DNA of 64,000 nucleotides, taken from the NCBI GenBank assembly GCA_964400735.1, contig CAYNVQ010000005.1, forward strand, positions 124,001 through 188,000, given 5' to 3'. A program made the translations under genes and the position numbers. Under the pieces are notes generated by a model. That model was not told where the DNA came from. It saw only the letters and a list, made by a program, of their open reading frames with translations, and did not search any database. Source of the DNA: CAYNVQ01 sp964400735. GTDB taxonomy: Bacteria; Acidobacteriota; Aminicenantia; Aminicenantales; Aminicenantaceae. This document shows, piece after piece, positions 38,193-47,551 of this stretch (its first letter is position 1; each line of letters starts with the position of its first letter).

Positions 38193-38209
38193 CCTCTCGA
38201 TTGAAGTGA

Positions 38210-39562
38210 ATGACTGAACAGCCGACGCCTGTCAAAGAAAGGGAAACCTTCGCCTCCAATTTCGGGCTGTTGATGACCATGATCGGCGTAGCCGTTGGGC
38301 TGGGGGCCGTCTGGCGGTTTCCTTACATGGTCGGGAAATTCGGTGGGGCCGCCTTTGTGCTTTTTTATATGCTGGTGATTTTTTTGGTGGCCATTCCGGC
38401 TTTGATGGCCGAATGGATCCTCGGACGGCACACGCGCCGGGGGACATTGGGGGCCTACGAGAGAGGGGGCTTCCCGGGCGGCAAATGGGTGGGGTACTTC
38501 CTGTTTTTCGTCGTGTTTTGGGCCACTGGATACTATTCCAATGCTTTGGGATGGGTAGGATTTCATGCTTTGGCTGACGTTGTGAATGCTTTGGGTGCAG
38601 ATTTGCAGGCCGCATCGATCCTCCCCCCGCAGGAAGGTTTCGACCTCACATCCTTTGGGCTGCAGCTGATGATGACGGCGTTGGTTATCTTCTCCTGCGG
38701 GATCGTCCTGGTAAAGGGTCTGCGGAAGGGCATCGAAAAAACCAGCAAGTGGATCGTTCCCACTTTGTTCACTATTTTGATCGTTCTGATCATCCGCTCG
38801 GTGACTCTTCACGGTGCAGGAGAAGGTGTCCGATGGTTTATCGGCGGATTCCGCTTCAGCGAGCTCACGCCCTCGGTGATGGCCGCGGCAATGGGAATGG
38901 CGTTTTTTTCTATGTCTTTGGGGGGAACATTCATGGTTATTTATGGCTCTTACCTCGATCCCGAAGCGAATATACCGAGGAATGCCGCTTTTACCGGAGT
39001 TGCAGCTTCCTCGGCCGGTCTTTTGGCCGGATTGGCGATATTTCCGGCGGTATTTGCCTTTGGTTTGAGCCCCGATTCTGGTCCAGGACTTATCTTTTCG
39101 ACTTTGCCCCGAACTTTCGAGCTGATGCCTTCCGGCTGGGCGTTCGGTCTTCTCTTTTTCTTGGGGCTTTTCGGAGCGGCCTATCTCTCCGACGTCGCCG
39201 CTTTTGAAGTTTTGGTAGGAGGTGTCGTGGATAACAAGGGATTAGGAAGGAAAAAGGCGGTATTTTTGATCTGCATAATCGTCTATATCCTGGCCATCCC
39301 TCCCATGATCAATTTCAAGATTTTCGTGCCCTGGGATTTAACCTTTGGATCAGGTATGCAAGCCCTGGGATCTCTTCTTGCCATTATTACTGGAGCCTGG
39401 TTCATCAAAAGATATGCATTTTTAAAAGAATTTGGGATCAGAAAGAATTTTTTTCGTGGCTTCCTTTACTGGTGGTTGAGGATTATCGTTCCCGCGGCCA
39501 TATTCTTTGTGGGTGTCCATTGGATTCTGGAGTCCCTGTTTGACTTAAAATTATTCGGATGA
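38210..39562 (+). CDS. Sodium-dependent NSS-family amino-acid symporter (450 aa)
   Basis: Eleven to twelve helices. The broken first helix GVAVGLGAVWRFPYMVGKFGG is the hallmark of LeuT-type neurotransmitter:sodium symporters. LMAEWILGRHTRRG lies after helix 2, and the later helices are present. Bacterial members import hydrophobic amino acids or tryptophan with Na+. It starts 17 bases after the AOR gene on the same strand, so uptake of amino acids and oxidation of derived aldehydes may be coupled. Length is normal for the bacterial branch. Confidence 0.9.
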   Translation: MTEQPTPVKERETFASNFGLLMTMIGVAVGLGAVWRFPYMVGKFGGAAFVLFYMLVIFLVAIPALMAEWILGRHTRRGTLGAYERGGFPGGKWVGYFLFFVVFWATGYYSNALGWVGFHALADVVNALGADLQAASILPPQEGFDLTSFGLQLMMTALVIFSCGIVLVKGLRKGIEKTSKWIVPTLFTILIVLIIRSVTLHGAGEGVRWFIGGFRFSELTPSVMAAAMGMAFFSMSLGGTFMVIYGSYLDPEANIPRNAAFTGVAASSAGLLAGLAIFPAVFAFGLSPDSGPGLIFSTLPRTFELMPSGWAFGLLFFLGLFGAAYLSDVAAFEVLVGGVVDNKGLGRKKAVFLICIIVYILAIPPMINFKIFVPWDLTFGSGMQALGSLLAIITGAWFIKRYAFLKEFGIRKNFFRGFLYWWLRIIVPAAIFFVGVHWILESLFDLKLFG

Positions 39563-39673
39563 TAATCGTCCCGAATTGTCGGGCACTTCCTGGCCCTAGC
39601 TCCAACCTAAGGGGAAGGTTGACGTGGGGCGAATCGGCCTTGACTTGGGAATAGTTTCGGTGATAAATCTTAT

Positions 39674-39703
39674 TTGACGAAGAATGCCTGGATTCGATTT
39701 AAT
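39674..39703 (+). promoter_or_regulatory. Promoter of the DUF3160 gene
   Basis: TTGACG (39674-39679), an 18-base spacer, then TTTAAT (39698-39703). The ribosome site AGGAGGG lies at 39712-39718. Confidence 0.4.
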
Positions 39704-39724
39704 ATAGATTCAGGAGGGATTTCA

Positions 39725-41872
39725 ATGAAGGGGAAGAAAGTGAAAAGAATCGACAGTTTTCTTTTGACAGCGCTTCTTTTTTTTATCGGGTTTACATCTC
39801 CGGTTTATTCTTTGGGACAGGATGACGTTCCCTTTACTCTGAAAAACCTTGAAGGCCTGGAACAAACGACATTATCTGTAAACTCCCGGGCGATGTTGGA
39901 GAAGCAAGGTTTTGCCGTCAGTCCGGGCCGCGAGAAGGAAATCTGGGATGTTTACATTCAGGCAAAAAAACGAAACCAGCCGATTTTTGTGACCACGGAT
40001 GCCGTCCTGCATTCCTGCCATATTTTCTTCGATTATCTATTGAGGATTCTGGAAATTGAAAGGCTATACGACCGGGCTGTCGAGCTCACGGACCAGATGA
40101 TCGTGCTTTCTCAAAATCAGTACGAAGAGGCAAAGAACCCGAATGTGAAGGATGCAGCCCGGTTGAATGCCGGTTTTTTTTCTGTGGCCAAAAAGATATT
40201 TTCTCCGGAGTACAAGCCTGGAATGGGCTTGGAGGAACTGGTCGATAAAGAGCTCAACCATATGGAAGCCCATAAAGGAATGGAATTCCGGGCGCTTCTG
40301 GCCTATATCGAGAATCCTTCGCTTTACGATACGCCCTACGCCTTCGAAGATTTCAGCCAGTACGTGCCGAGGGGGCATTACACCAGGAATGAAAAATTCG
40401 AGAAATATTTCAAAGCTTTGATGTGGTATGGCCGGATCGACTTCAAGCTCAAACCTGGAAAAAAAGAAAAGCCAGTTCTGCATGGGAAGAAGATGACCCT
40501 TCAGGCTCTTCTGATCACCGATGCCTTGATGAGTGATCCTCAGACTTATCAATTATGGAAGTCCATCTATGAGCCGACTGTCTATTTCGTGGGGGAAACA
40601 GATGACTTATCCGTGGATGATTATGTGAAACTCATTCCTAAAATTTTCTCTGCCCAAGGTTCTGTGGACCGGTATGGAATCGAAGACAGCCTGTCTGCCT
40701 TTATCGAGAAAGCGCTGAAACTGAGACCGCCCAAGGTCCTTTCGGGCGCGGCATTCGTGGAGGACGGCGAATTTGCAGACTCGACAAAAGGATTTCGCTT
40801 TATGGGCCAAAGGTTCATCCCGGATTCTTATATGTTTCAGGAATTGGTCTTCGGCAGAAAAGGGGATAAGGTCGTTCTCAAATATACAGGACAGGGCAAG
40901 CCTTTTACCATGGAGACGATTCCCGTTGTCGGGCAGGCGCGGGCTTTCCCTCGCGGATTGGATATCATGGCGGTGTTGGGTTCCAAACGGGCTCTGGAGA
41001 TATTGGAGCGAGCAGGGGATACCGAATACACGGAATATTACGAGCAGCTGAATAAGCTGAAACAAGAATTTTCTTCCCTCGAGCCAGAGGAGTGGAAGAA
41101 GAACCTCTATTGGAGGTGGATCCATTGTTTGTTTCCTCTGCTGGAGGAGGTGCATGAGAGGAACGTGCCCCAATCCATGAAGAATAATTCCTGGCTGGAT
41201 AAAGAACTCCAAACGGCTCTCGGTTCCTGGACCGAACTCAGGCATGACACAATCCTGTATGCTAAACAGAGCTATACCATGCTGACTAGTGCGGCGCAGC
41301 CTCTCCCAGAACTTACCTACGGTTATGTGGAACCCTATCCAGAGGTCTACCGGAGGATTCAGGAGATGATGGAGGATTTGAGAAAAAATCTGATCGACCT
41401 AGGCATTTCCATCTCCGGGATTACAGAAAAACTGCAGAGCTTCGAGCAGACTTTGGAGAGACTGGCTCTCATTTCGGAGAAGGAACTGGATGGAACAGAA
41501 CGGGATGAAGAAGAATATGAGCTCATCTGGAATATCGGCGCCAATCTGGCCTCGCTCAAGCAGTTTCCTCCGGATGTGATGGAGAAAATCACTTCGGGAA
41601 CAGACGAAAGAATGGACCTCATCGCCGACGTTCACACGGATATCAACACCGAACAGGTATTGGAAGAGGGCGTAGGATCTCCATTCAACCTGTATATCAT
41701 CATCCGGGATTCGAAGGGAGGAAGGCTGTGCCGCGGAAGCGTATTTTCTTATTATGAATTCAAGCACCCTATGGATGACCGCCTGACAGATGAGCAGTGG
41801 CAGAAAATGGGAGAGGAAAGAGGAAGGCCCGATCAGCCAACGTGGACAAAGAGTTTTATCCTCGAATTTTAG
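39725..41872 (+). CDS. DUF3160 family exported protein (715 aa)
   Basis: A signal peptide (about 8-32) is followed by a long helical protein of the DUF3160 family: FVTTDAVLHSCHIFFDYLLRILE near the start, YTRNEKFEKYFKALMWYGRID in the middle, and a C-terminal beta segment with DVHTDINTEQVLEEGVGSPFNLYI. Family members are about 600-800 aa, exported, and of unknown function. The ATG at 39725 has AGGAGGG seven bases upstream; the in-frame start 51 bases earlier falls within the promoter and is rejected. It appears monocistronic. Confidence 0.85.
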   Translation: MKGKKVKRIDSFLLTALLFFIGFTSPVYSLGQDDVPFTLKNLEGLEQTTLSVNSRAMLEKQGFAVSPGREKEIWDVYIQAKKRNQPIFVTTDAVLHSCHIFFDYLLRILEIERLYDRAVELTDQMIVLSQNQYEEAKNPNVKDAARLNAGFFSVAKKIFSPEYKPGMGLEELVDKELNHMEAHKGMEFRALLAYIENPSLYDTPYAFEDFSQYVPRGHYTRNEKFEKYFKALMWYGRIDFKLKPGKKEKPVLHGKKMTLQALLITDALMSDPQTYQLWKSIYEPTVYFVGETDDLSVDDYVKLIPKIFSAQGSVDRYGIEDSLSAFIEKALKLRPPKVLSGAAFVEDGEFADSTKGFRFMGQRFIPDSYMFQELVFGRKGDKVVLKYTGQGKPFTMETIPVVGQARAFPRGLDIMAVLGSKRALEILERAGDTEYTEYYEQLNKLKQEFSSLEPEEWKKNLYWRWIHCLFPLLEEVHERNVPQSMKNNSWLDKELQTALGSWTELRHDTILYAKQSYTMLTSAAQPLPELTYGYVEPYPEVYRRIQEMMEDLRKNLIDLGISISGITEKLQSFEQTLERLALISEKELDGTERDEEEYELIWNIGANLASLKQFPPDVMEKITSGTDERMDLIADVHTDINTEQVLEEGVGSPFNLYIIIRDSKGGRLCRGSVFSYYEFKHPMDDRLTDEQWQKMGEERGRPDQPTWTKSFILEF

Positions 41873-41904
41873 CCAATAGATTAATTTTTCACATCCATGA
41901 TTCT

Positions 41905-42519
41905 TTAAATATTCTCCTGTGCTCGTCCGGAGAATTTGATGTGCTCCTTCCGATGGAAAAGGATATCGACCGCAATTTTGAGGAAGATCAAAACGACCAA
42001 CACCATGGATGGCAGCTTGAAAAGAACAGAAAACCAGGCACCGAAGATGATTGTCAGATGCATGATGAATACACGCTTATAAGGTTGGAAAAATAGATCG
42101 CTGTACGTGACTTTCCGGTATTCGTCGTTTTTGATGAAATGCACATAGGTAGAAATTCCGTGGCTGACGAAAAGGGAGAGAATAGCGGGAAGGAAATTCT
42201 TGAATGAAGGGAGGTTTGTTCCGAAGAAGGAAAACACAAAGGCCGCGTGACCAAATGTGAATATTCCAAAATGCGCGATAAAAAATCCGATAAGAAAGAA
42301 TCTCTGGGGGATAAGGTTCGATTTGGAACTGGTTGTAAACTTGGTGGGGTCTATTCTTCCTTGCGCCAAGGACATTTTTAAAATATTGTAAAAACCGACA
42401 ATGACATTCTCTGACCAGTAGAGAACGAGGATGGATGAGACGTCCCAACCGAAAAAGAAGACCCCGAGAAGTGGAACCAGATTAGACAGAATTAATGATG
42501 CGATGGAAATCCTGAACAT
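41905..42519 (-). CDS. DUF6498-type integral membrane protein (204 aa)
   Basis: Five to six hydrophobic helices. The motif FFGWDVSSILVLYWSENVIVGFYNILKM near the N-terminus is typical of DUF6498 proteins. RFFLIGFFIAHFGIFTFGHAAFVF follows, and the last helix precedes a short charged tail. Function unknown. The ATG at 42519 has AGGAT ten bases upstream and starts directly before the first helix; the TTG 36 bases earlier is less likely. Stands alone, convergent with the DUF3160 gene. Confidence 0.7.
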   Translation of the reverse strand: MFRISIASLILSNLVPLLGVFFFGWDVSSILVLYWSENVIVGFYNILKMSLAQGRIDPTKFTTSSKSNLIPQRFFLIGFFIAHFGIFTFGHAAFVFSFFGTNLPSFKNFLPAILSLFVSHGISTYVHFIKNDEYRKVTYSDLFFQPYKRVFIMHLTIIFGAWFSVLFKLPSMVLVVLIFLKIAVDILFHRKEHIKFSGRAQENI

Positions 42520-42821
42520 CGGTTCTATCCTAGTGAAATCCTCGCTGATGGTCAAATAATCGAGAAGAATCTATTCTCTTTTGTGAGGGCCGGACTGTTA
42601 AGCTGGCTCCGGATAACCCTAGCCGACGTCAGGGAGGATCTTGTCTCTGCATCCCATATTGCTCAGTTATTGAAAAACGACCTTTTTTTAGGGAAAAGCC
42701 GATTTCTAAGGTATGTCAGAACGCCCGAAGTTCTTCTTCAGCTCTGATTTAAAGCCATCAGAATTTTGGAGATGCGTGTAATCGGCTTGCATTTTCGTTC
42801 ATTTTTTATTATCAAGAAAGC

Positions 42822-43718
42822 ATGAGAAAAAATGCGATGTTAAAAATTTCGGTTTTGTCTCTATTGGTTCTTTCGCTTTATACCATTTCACCTTGTGTAC
42901 TTCCTCAGCAGCAAGAAGCGATAGCGATCGAACAGGTTGCAGGTGACGTGTATTGTCTTTATGGAGCAGGCGGTAATATCGGCATTTTGAAGGGGAAAGA
43001 CGGCCTTCTTCTGGTCGATGCCTCTTATGCTAAAACGGCCAATCAAGTGCTGGATGAAATCAGCCGGTTCAGCCCCCTGCCCGTACAGTATTTAGTTCTT
43101 ACCCATTATCATGGCGATCATACCGGTGGAAACCCGATTATCGGAAAAAACGCCCAGATTGTAAGCCACGAAAACTGCAAGGCTTCCATGTTGAGAAATC
43201 TGAAACCCGAAGAAACGCGCGAAAGTATTGGCGCTCCGCAGGAGACCTTCGAAGGGGAGATGACGATTCGCTCGGGCGACGAGACGGTGAAGCTGGTCCA
43301 TATGGGACCAGGCCATACATCAGGAGATACGGTCGTTATTTTCGAACGGGCCAAGGTAATACATGCCGGAGATCTGTTCTTTCACGGAATCCCTCCCTAC
43401 ATCGATGTCGAAGATGGCTCGAATACTGAAAATTGGGTGGCCATTATCGGAAAGCTGGGTGAAAAATATCCCGATTATCAGGTGATTCCCGGACATGGTG
43501 GGGTTGCCAGTATGAAGGAATTCGTGGAATTTGCCGATTACCTGAGGTATCTAAGGAAAAAAGTTGGTGAAGCTATCGAAGCAGGAATGACGAGGGAAGA
43601 GGCCCAGGAAAGTATCGACTTCTCGAAATTCAGCCACATCCAGGACCAGGGTCAATTCCTGACCAAGAAAGAGAATGTCGGTTGGGTCTATGACGAGATG
43701 ACCCGGGAGAAAAAATAG
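42822..43718 (+). CDS. Exported MBL-fold metallohydrolase (298 aa)
   Basis: A signal peptide (about 1-28) precedes a complete zinc site: THYHGDHTGG (94-103), GPGHTSGDTVV, HAGDLFF and VIPGHGG. The exported form with an extended helical C-terminus is common in environmental bacteria and is often labelled beta-lactamase-like; the sequence does not allow a call of true beta-lactamase activity. A role in hydrolysing quinoprotein-related or lactone substrates is possible. Convergent with trmL, only 8 bases between stops. Confidence 0.85.
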   Translation: MRKNAMLKISVLSLLVLSLYTISPCVLPQQQEAIAIEQVAGDVYCLYGAGGNIGILKGKDGLLLVDASYAKTANQVLDEISRFSPLPVQYLVLTHYHGDHTGGNPIIGKNAQIVSHENCKASMLRNLKPEETRESIGAPQETFEGEMTIRSGDETVKLVHMGPGHTSGDTVVIFERAKVIHAGDLFFHGIPPYIDVEDGSNTENWVAIIGKLGEKYPDYQVIPGHGGVASMKEFVEFADYLRYLRKKVGEAIEAGMTREEAQESIDFSKFSHIQDQGQFLTKKENVGWVYDEMTREKK

Positions 43719-43726
43719 AGCCGCTA

Positions 43727-44218
43727 TTATTCAAATTCTTCGCTACCCTCGAGCCGTAATGTGGCAAATCCCCGCTGCCGGCAGGCCTCGTAGGCCACGA
43801 TGGCCACGGCGTTGGACAGATTGAGGGAGCGGGCATCTTCTTTCATCGGAATCCGGTAGCATTTATGCCGGTATTTTTGCAGAACAGGTCCTGGTAATCC
43901 CGCGGTCTCCTTCCCGAAAATCAAAAACACTTCTCCGGAAAAATCGATGTGATCATAGTTTCGAGAGGCCTTTTTGGTGATAAAATTGAGATTCTTGACT
44001 TCATGCCTGTCAAGGAATTCTTCCAGGCTTTGGTAGTAAACGATCTCTATCAGATGCCAGTAATCCAATCCAGCCCGCTTGAGATGCCTATCTCTGACTG
44101 AGAAACCGAGAGGTTTGATCAAGTGGAGCTTGGCTCCCACTGCACCGCAGGTCCGGGCAATGTTGCCGGTGTTTTGGGGGATCTCTGGCTGGAAAAGCAC
44201 CACATTCAGATCGGACAT
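43727..44218 (-). CDS. trmL: tRNA (cytidine/uridine-34-2'-O)-methyltransferase TrmL (163 aa)
   Basis: A small SPOUT methyltransferase with the typical knot residues: FQPEIPQNTGNIARTC at the N-terminus, LIKPLGF, FGKETAGLP and the final IPMKEDARSLNLSNAVAIVAYEA. TrmL methylates the wobble ribose of tRNA-Leu isoacceptors and acts as a dimer. The ATG at 44218 is preceded by AGAGGT at good spacing; the GTG 15 bases upstream is less likely. Standard length. Confidence 0.9.
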   Translation of the reverse strand: MSDLNVVLFQPEIPQNTGNIARTCGAVGAKLHLIKPLGFSVRDRHLKRAGLDYWHLIEIVYYQSLEEFLDRHEVKNLNFITKKASRNYDHIDFSGEVFLIFGKETAGLPGPVLQKYRHKCYRIPMKEDARSLNLSNAVAIVAYEACRQRGFATLRLEGSEEFE

Positions 44219-44403
44219 GCATCTACCTCTCACAAGCTATCATATATCAAACAAATGGCGATGATAAGCTGAAAATGGGCCTGAACTGTCCTTGAAGCTA
44301 TTTTCGAAGTGAGAGGAATTCATCAAAAAGAAAAAGGGGATCGGTCCCAGTAGGCTCGCAACATGTCCCGGTGTTTCTTACGTTTACTTAAGGAATCATT
44401 AAG

Positions 44404-44459
44404 TTGAACTCCTGAAACCAATCGGCCATACTGGTATCTTACTATGCGAAGGAGTTCAA
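44404..44459 (+). promoter_or_regulatory. Inverted repeat that would sequester a Shine-Dalgarno site
   Basis: TTGAACTCC (44404-44412) is exactly complementary to GGAGTTCAA (44451-44459), and the GGAG of the right arm is the ribosome site of the gene starting at 44461. If both arms are transcribed, the 9-bp stem would hide the ribosome site. The left arm also looks like a -35 (TTGAAC, with CATACT 17 bases on), in which case only the right arm is in the mRNA. Confidence 0.4.
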
Positions 44460-44460
44460 A

Positions 44461-46617
44461 ATGAGAATCCGATTCATTCAAGTATTATGTGCGATGAGCC
44501 TTCTTCTTTTCTATTTTACACCTTCTTTTTCGGATTCTGATCCCACGATTTTTCAAATTCCTCGAATCGAAGGCTTGAAGGTAGACGGTGCTATGAACGA
44601 TTGGGCCTCACAGGGATTTCGTGTCGATATACTCACAGGGCCCGATGGCCAGACTTTACATGTCGATGATTTTGACGTGAGATTTCGCTTGGGTTGGAAT
44701 AAAAAAGGGCTTTTTGTGTTGGCAACGGTCTTGGATGATAGGCCGGCCGAGAGTGACAATCTTTCCCGTTTGTGGAGAAATGACTGTATCGAGATTTCTA
44801 TGGCCGAGAGTTTGGGGGGCTCCAACATGTACATGTTGGCCATCGCTCCGGGGGCTGATCCGAAGTTCGGCGAGCCAAGAACCAGATTCTACGATTGGCG
44901 AGCTGAGAACGCCAGAATGCACGAGGCATCATTCGAAACATCTTGCCGAACCATCGAAGGGGGATATGTCTTGGAAGCCATGTTAGCCTGGAAAAACCTG
45001 AACTTTGTGCCCCATCCAGGTCTAAATTTTGGTTTCCAATTTGTGGCAAATGACGATGACGGTCAAAGTCCTGCCTTCCGAGTGGCGTGGTTTCCAGCTA
45101 TAACTCCGGCAGACTCCACCAAAATGTATCGTCTTACCTTATCTGAGATGACGAGTGATCCGGTGCTCCTGCGCGTCGACAGAAATATTAGCAAGGCTCA
45201 GTATGCCATCACAGTCCAGGGAGCCAAAGAGCTGGCTGAGAAAAGAGTTAGCCTTATTTCTGGCAAAAAGAAATTGGCCCAAAAAAATTTTTCCGGAGGC
45301 ACCGGACGAGCATATGCCAGCTTCAGCTTGAGTGGACAGAGATTCGGCGATGACTGGCCCGAACTCAGCATCGAGGTTTCCGGAGAAGAAATCATGAAGT
45401 TCGATGAGATTCCTAAGCTGGAATTTATCCTCGAGCGATATATTCAGGAAGCCGGAGGACAGAAGGCCTTTCAAAGGCTGACTTCCCGTTCAGTCGAAGG
45501 TGTTTATGTAGTGAATCATCAGAAAGCCTTGCCGTTTGAGGCGGCGGCAATGGTTCCTGGCAAGTGGACCATGAGCCTACATAATGCTGGAATAATCGAA
45601 AGGAATGGTTATGATGGGACTGTTGGGTGGATTCAAACCGCGGATCGCATCCAGCGGGCTGACCATCTGGGCCGGTCGATTCTGGGCTGGTGGCTGAATC
45701 CACGGGGGCCTATCGAGCTTCAGAAATATTTTCCAAATATGGTGCTGAAGAGAAAAAAAACAGAGGCTGAGAACACAACCTATGTCATCGAGTCCAGCGG
45801 AGCGGATGGCGAAAAACATACGCTAGAGTTTGATGCAGAGACCGGATTGTTGAGCCAAGTCGATGACAGGTGGTCTTTTAAAGACTACCGAGGTGTCGAC
45901 GGTATTCGACTTCCTCACCGGGTCATCGTTAATAGAGAGGGGGGTATGAATATTTTTGAGATGAGTGATTTGAAAGGTAATATCGAAGTCGATGAGCGCC
46001 TCTTTGCTGTGCCCGAGGCAGAAAAAGTTTTTGCCAAGGCGTTTGAGGGCCTCGATGATCCCAAGGTTCTTGCGATGCTTAAAATGGAAGATTTGACCTA
46101 TCATCATGGTGAAATGAACATACCCTGCAGGGATGGCCGCTTCCTTTACGACCTTATCCTCCGAAACGGCTATAAACGGGGCCTGGAAATCGGCACCTAC
46201 AACGGCTATTCCACGCTGTGGTTCGGACTGGCTTTTAAAAAGACAGGGGGAAAGGTTTTCACCATCGAGATCGAACCCGGTCCGGCATATGAAGCCCGAA
46301 GGAATTTCACCAAGGCCGGCCTGGATGATGTGATCGATTCGCGGATCAACGATGCATTTGAAGAGATAGCAAGGATAGAGGGGAAATTCGATTTCATTTT
46401 TATCGATGCGAACAAGGAAGATTATGGAAAATTTTTCCAGATACTAAGGGACCGGATTATTCCTGGTGGAGCGCTTGTGGCGCATAACGTGGCCAATTAT
46501 GCTCAAGATATGAAGGATTTTCTTGAGGCCATTCAAAATGATCCTGATTTCGGAACCACATTCCATCCGATCAGTGAAGAAGGCCTATCAGTCAGTATCA
46601 AACGCCATCATGATTGA
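44461..46617 (+). CDS. Exported fusion: CBM9-like domain, LolA-like middle, class I O-methyltransferase (718 aa)
   Basis: Residues 1-24 form a signal peptide. Residues 30-215 resemble a CBM9-type domain (GLKVDGAMNDWAS, FRLGWNKKGLFVLATVLDD, DCIEISMA). Residues 220-520 contain an outer-membrane-lipoprotein-sorting-like part (YIQEAGGQKAFQRLTSRSVEG, GWWLNPRG, GVDGIRLPHRVIV). Residues 530-718 are a caffeoyl-CoA-type O-methyltransferase with GLEIGTYNGYST (574-585), FIFIDANKEDY and GGALVAHNV. The three parts are in one unbroken frame. S-adenosylmethionine is cytoplasmic, so a methyltransferase behind a signal peptide is puzzling; it may be non-catalytic, or the protein may be anchored with the last domain inside. 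Monocistronic. Function unknown. Confidence 0.78.
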   Translation: MRIRFIQVLCAMSLLLFYFTPSFSDSDPTIFQIPRIEGLKVDGAMNDWASQGFRVDILTGPDGQTLHVDDFDVRFRLGWNKKGLFVLATVLDDRPAESDNLSRLWRNDCIEISMAESLGGSNMYMLAIAPGADPKFGEPRTRFYDWRAENARMHEASFETSCRTIEGGYVLEAMLAWKNLNFVPHPGLNFGFQFVANDDDGQSPAFRVAWFPAITPADSTKMYRLTLSEMTSDPVLLRVDRNISKAQYAITVQGAKELAEKRVSLISGKKKLAQKNFSGGTGRAYASFSLSGQRFGDDWPELSIEVSGEEIMKFDEIPKLEFILERYIQEAGGQKAFQRLTSRSVEGVYVVNHQKALPFEAAAMVPGKWTMSLHNAGIIERNGYDGTVGWIQTADRIQRADHLGRSILGWWLNPRGPIELQKYFPNMVLKRKKTEAENTTYVIESSGADGEKHTLEFDAETGLLSQVDDRWSFKDYRGVDGIRLPHRVIVNREGGMNIFEMSDLKGNIEVDERLFAVPEAEKVFAKAFEGLDDPKVLAMLKMEDLTYHHGEMNIPCRDGRFLYDLILRNGYKRGLEIGTYNGYSTLWFGLAFKKTGGKVFTIEIEPGPAYEARRNFTKAGLDDVIDSRINDAFEEIARIEGKFDFIFIDANKEDYGKFFQILRDRIIPGGALVAHNVANYAQDMKDFLEAIQNDPDFGTTFHPISEEGLSVSIKRHHD

Positions 46618-46867
46618 AGCTGGAACACCTAAAAACGATAAATAAGATCGATGAGGCTTGTCATGGATTATCTTTTCCTCCCTGGGCTTGGCTTAGCCAG
46701 ATCAGAGAAGCCGAGGAGCCATGCCCTTTCGGTCGCAGGATACGTCGCGGAAAATGGGGGCGTTGAAGGAAGTGAACTTGGCAAGGGGAAAGCTCTTGGG
46801 GCCTGTATGATATGTGTGTTAAGATAGGCTGCAGTTTTTTGAAGAGCTTTGAATTGGCGAGAGCATC

Positions 46868-47551
46868 ATGCATATACTGGTGATCGAGGATGAACCTAAG
46901 GTAGCACGGGCTTTAATGGAGGGCTTGGAAGGTGAACGGTATCAAGTGACCGTGGCGGTTAATGGAGAGGAAGGATACTTCCTGGCCACCACACAAGCCT
47001 TTGATCTCATCGTACTCGATCTAATGCTCCCCGGAAGGGATGGCATCGAAATCCTGTCGGCCCTGCGGCAGCAAGGGTGTCAGACCCCGGTGCTCATTCT
47101 CACCGCCCGGGATACCGTCGAAGAAAGGGTTCTCGGATTGGATACAGGAGCGGACGATTACCTGGTCAAGCCATTCGCCTTTCCGGAGCTGCTGGCGCGC
47201 ATTCGAGCCTTGACCCGGCGCGGCCGGGCCGAACAGGCGCTGAGATTGAAGATTGCGGATCTGGAGATGGATTGTGTGACCAGAAAGGTCACCCGCAGGG
47301 ACAAACCTATTGAGCTGACAGGAAAAGAATTCGAGCTTCTCGAGTACCTGCTCCGCCATCAAGGACATGTCGTGTCCCGGGAGATGCTGGCCCGCGATGT
47401 CTGGCAATCCGTCGATAGGGCGACCCCTTTGGATAATGTTATCGATGTCCACATTGCCAGGCTGCGTCAAAAGATAGATGTGCCTTTTAAAAAGAAGCTG
47501 TTGAAGACGGTTCGAGGCGTAGGGTTCGTTTTGAAGGTGGGAGAAGGATGA
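46868..47551 (+). CDS. OmpR/PhoB-family response regulator (227 aa)
   Basis: A receiver domain with the acidic pair IEDEP, the phospho-acceptor Asp in IVLDLMLPGRDG, the Thr in LTARDT and the Lys in YLVKPF is followed by a winged-helix DNA-binding domain (ELTGKEFELLEYLLRHQGHVVSREML, NVIDVHIARLRQKID). It overlaps the histidine-kinase gene by 4 bases (ATGA). The HisKA/HAMP-type partner and the layout resemble CusR/CopR-type metal or redox pairs, but the signal is unknown. The downstream cytochrome genes are an obvious possible target. Confidence 0.92.
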   Translation: MHILVIEDEPKVARALMEGLEGERYQVTVAVNGEEGYFLATTQAFDLIVLDLMLPGRDGIEILSALRQQGCQTPVLILTARDTVEERVLGLDTGADDYLVKPFAFPELLARIRALTRRGRAEQALRLKIADLEMDCVTRKVTRRDKPIELTGKEFELLEYLLRHQGHVVSREMLARDVWQSVDRATPLDNVIDVHIARLRQKIDVPFKKKLLKTVRGVGFVLKVGEG

